From Odiellus spinosus (Eukaryota; Arthropoda; Arachnida; Opiliones; Phalangiidae), in the NCBI GenBank assembly GCA_963920705.1, contig OY987231.1, positions 24,254,200-24,318,199 on the forward strand: a stretch of DNA of 64,000 nt, in the 5' to 3' direction. The position numbers were made by a program, and so were the translations under genes. Below, piece by piece: positions 59,609-64,000 of the stretch. The notes under the pieces are model-generated. The model saw only the letters and a list, made by a program, of their open reading frames with translations, did not search any database and was not told where the DNA came from. How positions within the stretch are numbered: position 1 is the first letter of the stretch; every line of letters begins with the position of its first letter.

Positions 59609-60834
59609 GGTCTTTATTACCATTTCCTCTAATAGTAACCTCCATTATCGGATCTAGCGCTCTTAAGCTAGTGGTCAAAATGTGAGATTAGTTAGGTTAG
59701 CGTTATATTTGAGTCGAGTTCTCTATCGGAGGGCGCCGCTTTTCTCGTTTAAACATTTACTTTCCAAATTTTTTAAGTGACAACATTGAAGTAAAAATAG
59801 ATATGGAATATCATAAACCATTACTTGGAATACAAGAGAGAAACACCAAAAAAATTATTCATAAAGTTACTCTATCAAGGTAAGATTATAACCGAAATTT
59901 AATTAAAATTAACGCCAATGGATTTGGGGATAAAAACTGGTAAATAATAAATATGAACTACTATAGACACGCCTAAACTTTAGTTACGTCATCATCCTGG
60001 AATATATACTCGGATATATCCGGATCATTTTTACAGAATTAACTTTTTTTTTATAACAAGTGTCAATTTCTACGAAATTATATTTTAGCTACTTTTAAAA
60101 TCTAAAAATTAACTGGAATTAGTACTTAAATTTTAGCCAAGGTGAATTAGATATTTAAACAACTTAAAAAAGAAAAATATTTCAGGGTTTAAATCTCAGA
60201 AACTTAAATATAGTTGAAGAACCTTTAATTAATTATCAGTCTCATTAATTAGAGTCGCGTAATTATGATAATTTGTTCCGAAATCAATTTAAGATTAGCT
60301 TTCCTTAGTTTCGTTAAATTATGTCAAGCAGGCTTGAGAATGATTTTTCATAATTACGCGATAAATCCGATAAAATTAAAATAATGCTCGTAATATATTG
60401 AAAACGAGACTTTCCTATCACAAAATAAAGAAATGATATTGGTAATAACTTTCTTAGCTTCGTACGCGCTATTCAATTAAGAGAAATCGAATATTTAATT
60501 TAGATAAGAGTATGATTCTAGCCTTACTACAGTTCTTTTGTTTGCAAAAATAGCCTGTAACTATAGAAACAAAGCTCGTGAAATAACAATATTGATCTTA
60601 CGAAACTAAATTAAATATTTGACCATTATCCAAGACACTGCTACCAGACTCGGGTAATTTGAATAAAAGGGGGCGGAAATACGAACCGGAAATAAATTTC
60701 GAAGGCGCGCGCTCGCGTCGTCCGCTACTAAAAGCGCGTGCCTTCCGTTCGTTTTCTATTTTGACAGTTAGGCTTAACGTTTCGTACAATTTTCTATCAG
60801 AGTTTCGTTATTTCTTTGCAGAAAATTTCAAAAT

Positions 60835-62529
60835 ATGTTGGATAAACCTCACGTTAAACCTCTTCTAAACGCCTTTCACGTTTTAATCACTTCGTACTTG
60901 CTTTATCATTATTTACGAGTAGGCAAAAGAGATATCCAGACACCCGGAATTAATTTTAACGAAAGACTTAAAACGGACGTCTGGTGTACGGGAAACAAAC
61001 ACACGACTAGATTTTGCCGTTTCGAAAATTTATGTTATAGACCTCAAACCGAAGAATGGGTTTTCTTAAGAGACGAAAATTCGACGATCGTAGGAATACC
61101 CAAAGATAGATTCGACCCGGCTTTAGCGGAATTAAGTTCCGTCGTCGATCATAACTTGCAATATTTCCAATACGTAGAAATGCCTTCGAAAACGCTAAAC
61201 GAGATGGATTTAAGGATCTCCTTCGTTAAAGAGAAAGTCCTGCTATTCAATCGGTTTCACCCGGAAAATATTATGCACGCTTTACACGACGATTTGCTAC
61301 CGTTGTACGTAACCCGCAAACAATTGGGAATCCCGGACTTGAAAATCTTATACATGGATAAAAAGCCTCGACAGGGTCAGTATACGATCTTGTACGACCA
61401 TTTACTAGGTGACAATCAACTTCATATCAGAGATTTTAATCAGAGCGGGCTGTATTGTTTCCAAGAGGTTAGAGTCGGGGTAAATAAGGCTACCACTTGG
61501 TACCAGTACGGGTTCAGAGTACCGCAAGGTCCACTCAAGAAAAATCACACGCACACCGCCTCGGAAATACGCAAATTCAGAAACTACATGCTCGAAAAAA
61601 TGAATATAGTTCCCAATGATACCGTTACGCCGTCCAAAAGAATCTCGGTCTTACTGACCCGTAAACACAACAGGCTCATAACTAACCAAGCTTACGTCGC
61701 GTTAGTCATTACGAAAGCCAACAAAAAACGTTGTTTGGTGGCGAATCAGGAAAAATATAGCCTACAGGAAATTATTAACTACGTCCATCAATCCGGTTTA
61801 ATTGTCGGAATGCACGGATCCTTATTATCTCTGGCTATATTCTTACCGGACTACGCCGGAGTCTTGGAACTATTTCCGTACGGAATAAACCCCCATTACT
61901 ACACGCCTTATAAAACTCTGGCTTCGCTACCCGGAATGAAACTAACCTACAAAGCCTGGGAAAATAAGAATGAAAAGAAAACTACTACTCATCCCAATAA
62001 TCCTCCAGAACTAGGAGGTATCGCCCATTTGCCGTTCGATGTTCAAGAAAGAATTAAAAATAGCAAACAAGTTGGGCGACACTTATGTTGTTCAGATCCA
62101 GAATGGCTATATCGCGCGTATCAGGACACAAATGTCGACTTGAAAATTGTTGGAAATGTCGTCAATGAAATTATTGAGGAAAGAAATAAGGTCGTGAAAA
62201 AGGCGGAAGAATTGAAAGATCAGAATCGAGAAATAAATGCGCTTATTAACCCGGGGAAAGTTCAGCATGCCATATGCAACGCAACTGGAGAGAAAACGGT
62301 TGAAGTAAGATGGGCCCAGCCGTGGAATTTGGATTATTTGAATAATACTAACGTTGAGTACGAAATATGGGTTCAACGCAAGAAACAGGAAGAAGTTAAA
62401 GCTTATATCCTGAAAGCTACTAAATACGAATTCGAATTGGAACCCAAAGAGGAATATTTGCTTTGGATTCGGTGTTTGAGGGATAAAATTCAGGGGCCAT
62501 TTACGGAGGCAATTTCGTGCAAAACTTAA
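60835..62529 (+). CDS. POMGNT2: POMGNT2-like O-mannose beta-1,4-GlcNAc transferase, 564 aa
   Basis: POMGNT2 adds GlcNAc to protein O-mannose in the ER, the step that starts the core M3 glycan of alpha-dystroglycan. The protein is a type II membrane protein with a short N-terminus and one membrane segment (about residues 8-27, FHVLITSYLLYHYL). The GT61-type catalytic region follows (about 45-440), with CTGNKHTTRFCRF, FHPENIMHALHDDLLPLY, TTWYQYGFRVPQGP, GMHGSLLSLAIFLP and HYYTPYKTLASLPGM, each conserved in the family. A fibronectin type III domain closes it (about 475-564), including VRWAQPWNLDYL and YLLWIRCLRDKIQGPF. The length is near the human 580 aa, and like the human gene it has a single coding exon. 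A 5' UTR intron is likely, since TTTCTTTGCAG lies 13 bases before the ATG. A dystroglycan pathway in this animal is inferred. Confidence 0.95.
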   Translation: MLDKPHVKPLLNAFHVLITSYLLYHYLRVGKRDIQTPGINFNERLKTDVWCTGNKHTTRFCRFENLCYRPQTEEWVFLRDENSTIVGIPKDRFDPALAELSSVVDHNLQYFQYVEMPSKTLNEMDLRISFVKEKVLLFNRFHPENIMHALHDDLLPLYVTRKQLGIPDLKILYMDKKPRQGQYTILYDHLLGDNQLHIRDFNQSGLYCFQEVRVGVNKATTWYQYGFRVPQGPLKKNHTHTASEIRKFRNYMLEKMNIVPNDTVTPSKRISVLLTRKHNRLITNQAYVALVITKANKKRCLVANQEKYSLQEIINYVHQSGLIVGMHGSLLSLAIFLPDYAGVLELFPYGINPHYYTPYKTLASLPGMKLTYKAWENKNEKKTTTHPNNPPELGGIAHLPFDVQERIKNSKQVGRHLCCSDPEWLYRAYQDTNVDLKIVGNVVNEIIEERNKVVKKAEELKDQNREINALINPGKVQHAICNATGEKTVEVRWAQPWNLDYLNNTNVEYEIWVQRKKQEEVKAYILKATKYEFELEPKEEYLLWIRCLRDKIQGPFTEAISCKT

Positions 62530-64000
62530 ATAATATTAGGCCTACCACCTTGATCATTCGAGACTACTTGGGGATGGGACAGTTTCAAAAATGTTACAAG
62601 ATGAAGAGCTTATGATAACCTTAAATGAACTGGATTTGCATCAAAGCCAAACTCAATTTATCAAGGAGTGTTTTTATCGCACCCATATATAGTATTAATT
62701 GGGCATCGCATAATCTAACCTTTACCCGAGTGCTAAAAAACGGAAAATATTTTCACACTTATTCTAGTTATTCGCTGGAAGCTCGGGACAAAAATCTTCT
62801 ATATTGTACAGTGACTTTAAGAAGGATTGCGTATCTAGCTCATTAATACGGCAATAGCACCATAACTCAACAAAAGGCTATATTATCTGTGATATTAGCG
62901 AAGTTTATACTTAAATATTTCGTAATAAACGATCAAATTGAACTATCGAATACACCACTTTCATTATGAAAAAAATATATAAAGTTTAAACTTACATTAT
63001 AACGGCTAACGCTGGTTTATTAGGAAATCCGGAAACCAAGGCTTAAATAATCCAAGCGTGACGCGTCGTATTCATCCTTACTCTTACATAGATTCGTTGA
63101 AAACACTCATTTGAATAGGACTAGCGGTATACGTAAAGTTATTTAACTTAAAACCGTTAATTACGCGTAAATTAAGCGCAATTACCTAAAATAGAAAATA
63201 AATTGCAAAAGAAACGCGACTCCGATGATGAATTCTCCAGGACAGCTTCGCGACTGAAGACTGAAATGAAAGGGAAGTTAAAAGCGACGTTCTGATTGGC
63301 TTAAAATTTTCAACCAATAGAAGAATTTTTCACGAACTTTGAAAACTTTCCTAGATTCGAAATGAAATAAAAATAAAAATTGAAACAATGTAAATTTTAT
63401 ACATTTGATTTAATCGCGTAAAAATTAAACAGAAATATCTGTTTAAACAAACAAACCAATAAATCTTTCGTTGTCTAGCAATCTAATTTAATAGTAGTTA
63501 GTTTTTGTAACTACACTCTATGTTTAGACAAAGGCTTAAGATAAAATGATAGATTGGTAGTTAAAATATGGAGAAAAATAAGGTAAGGAAATCAAAGTTT
63601 TAATATATTTACATTAGAAAATTAAATATACAGAAATATTTAAGTTGCCACGTTTAATAATAGGGGTGACAAAAACCTCGAAAATGATTAAAGCGTAAAC
63701 AATTGACAGAAAAAGGTTAAAAAAAATGCGTGGAAAATATTCTAAATAGATTGCTAGGCATGATTTAAAACGTAAAATGTACAAAATATGATATCTAGGC
63801 ACTGGGTGTATCTATCAAAAGGCTTTTGAATTTATTCACGTTTCAATTTTAATTTTTTTTAAGAAAAAACTCGAGTTTCTTTGGGATAGCGTTGAAAAAT
63901 GACCATTTTTTTAAAGATTTTGAAAGATAAAATTTAAATTTCGGATGATTTTTCCAAAAAACTAATTTTTTGTAGTTAATTTTCAGAATGAATCGGACCA
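62530..64000. other. Interval after the POMGNT2-like gene
   Basis: 1.5 kb of AT-rich DNA with no supported gene. AATAAT occurs just after the stop codon and AATAAA-type signals near 62923 and 63205. The open frames at 62625-62846 (+) and 63614-63802 (-) show no family features. Confidence 0.6.

Larger units (their letters stand above)
56795..60834. other. Spacer between transglutaminase 3 and the POMGNT2-like gene
   Basis: 4 kb without a supported gene. It holds a GC-rich foldback (56883), a TTAAAGGG MITE (57662), a cluster of CCCTGAC-type hAT fragments (57600-58900, best defined at 58484-58666), a foldback next to a long AG microsatellite (59262-59606), and the probable promoter and 5' UTR intron of the next gene (GCGCGCGCTCGCGTCG near 60705, acceptor TTTCTTTGCAG ending at 60821). 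Confidence 0.6.

Overview
This window is nuclear DNA from an animal, most likely an AT-rich invertebrate with short introns. The evidence is GT-AG spliced genes, a set of metazoan-type genes (major vault protein, dysbindin, the ciliary protein TMEM231, Ca2+-dependent transglutaminases, a POMGNT2-type glycosyltransferase) and a dense load of small non-autonomous DNA transposons. TMEM231 implies a ciliated animal. I cannot name the phylum from the sequence. There are no operons, ribosome-binding sites or CRISPR arrays.

Layout. 1-3.8 kb: a possible gene tail at the very edge and a hAT-like repeat. 3.9-7.0 kb: two spliced genes I assembled exon by exon, dysbindin (+, 6 exons, 266 aa) and TMEM231 (-, 7 exons, 310 aa), converging tail to tail. 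8.0-10.6 kb: an intronless major vault protein gene (866 aa). 10.6-22.2 kb: mostly non-coding, with small transposons, a 16-bp minisatellite and one promoter-like 5' exon. 22.2-25.6 kb: an apparently intact, young PIF/Harbinger transposon (252-bp terminal inverted repeats, TAA target duplication) with both standard genes, a MADF protein and a DDE nuclease, whose exons join in frame. 26.5-40.2 kb: two tandem transglutaminase genes on + (14 coding exons each, 787 and 735 aa). 40-53.5 kb: gene-poor, with many foldback elements, a 153-bp tandem repeat and a possible 52-aa lipid-anchored protein. 53.5-56.8 kb: a third, more divergent transglutaminase (12 exons, 744 aa) with altered intron positions. 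60.8-62.5 kb: an intronless POMGNT2-like gene (564 aa).

How it fits together. The three transglutaminases form a head-to-tail cluster of one enzyme family; all keep the Cys-His-Asp triad. They probably make protein crosslinks in matrix, cuticle, clotting or hemocyte functions, but the role is inferred. The other genes are unrelated housekeeping loci: vault particle, BLOC-1 trafficking, ciliary transition zone and dystroglycan O-mannosylation. Between and inside genes lie at least four families of small inverted-repeat elements. The commonest has ends resembling TTAAAGGGAGAATGAA and occurs on both strands, including inside transglutaminase introns.

All splice models were made by eye. In every model the exon lengths sum to a multiple of three and the joined reading frame matches the family. 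They have not been checked against transcripts.
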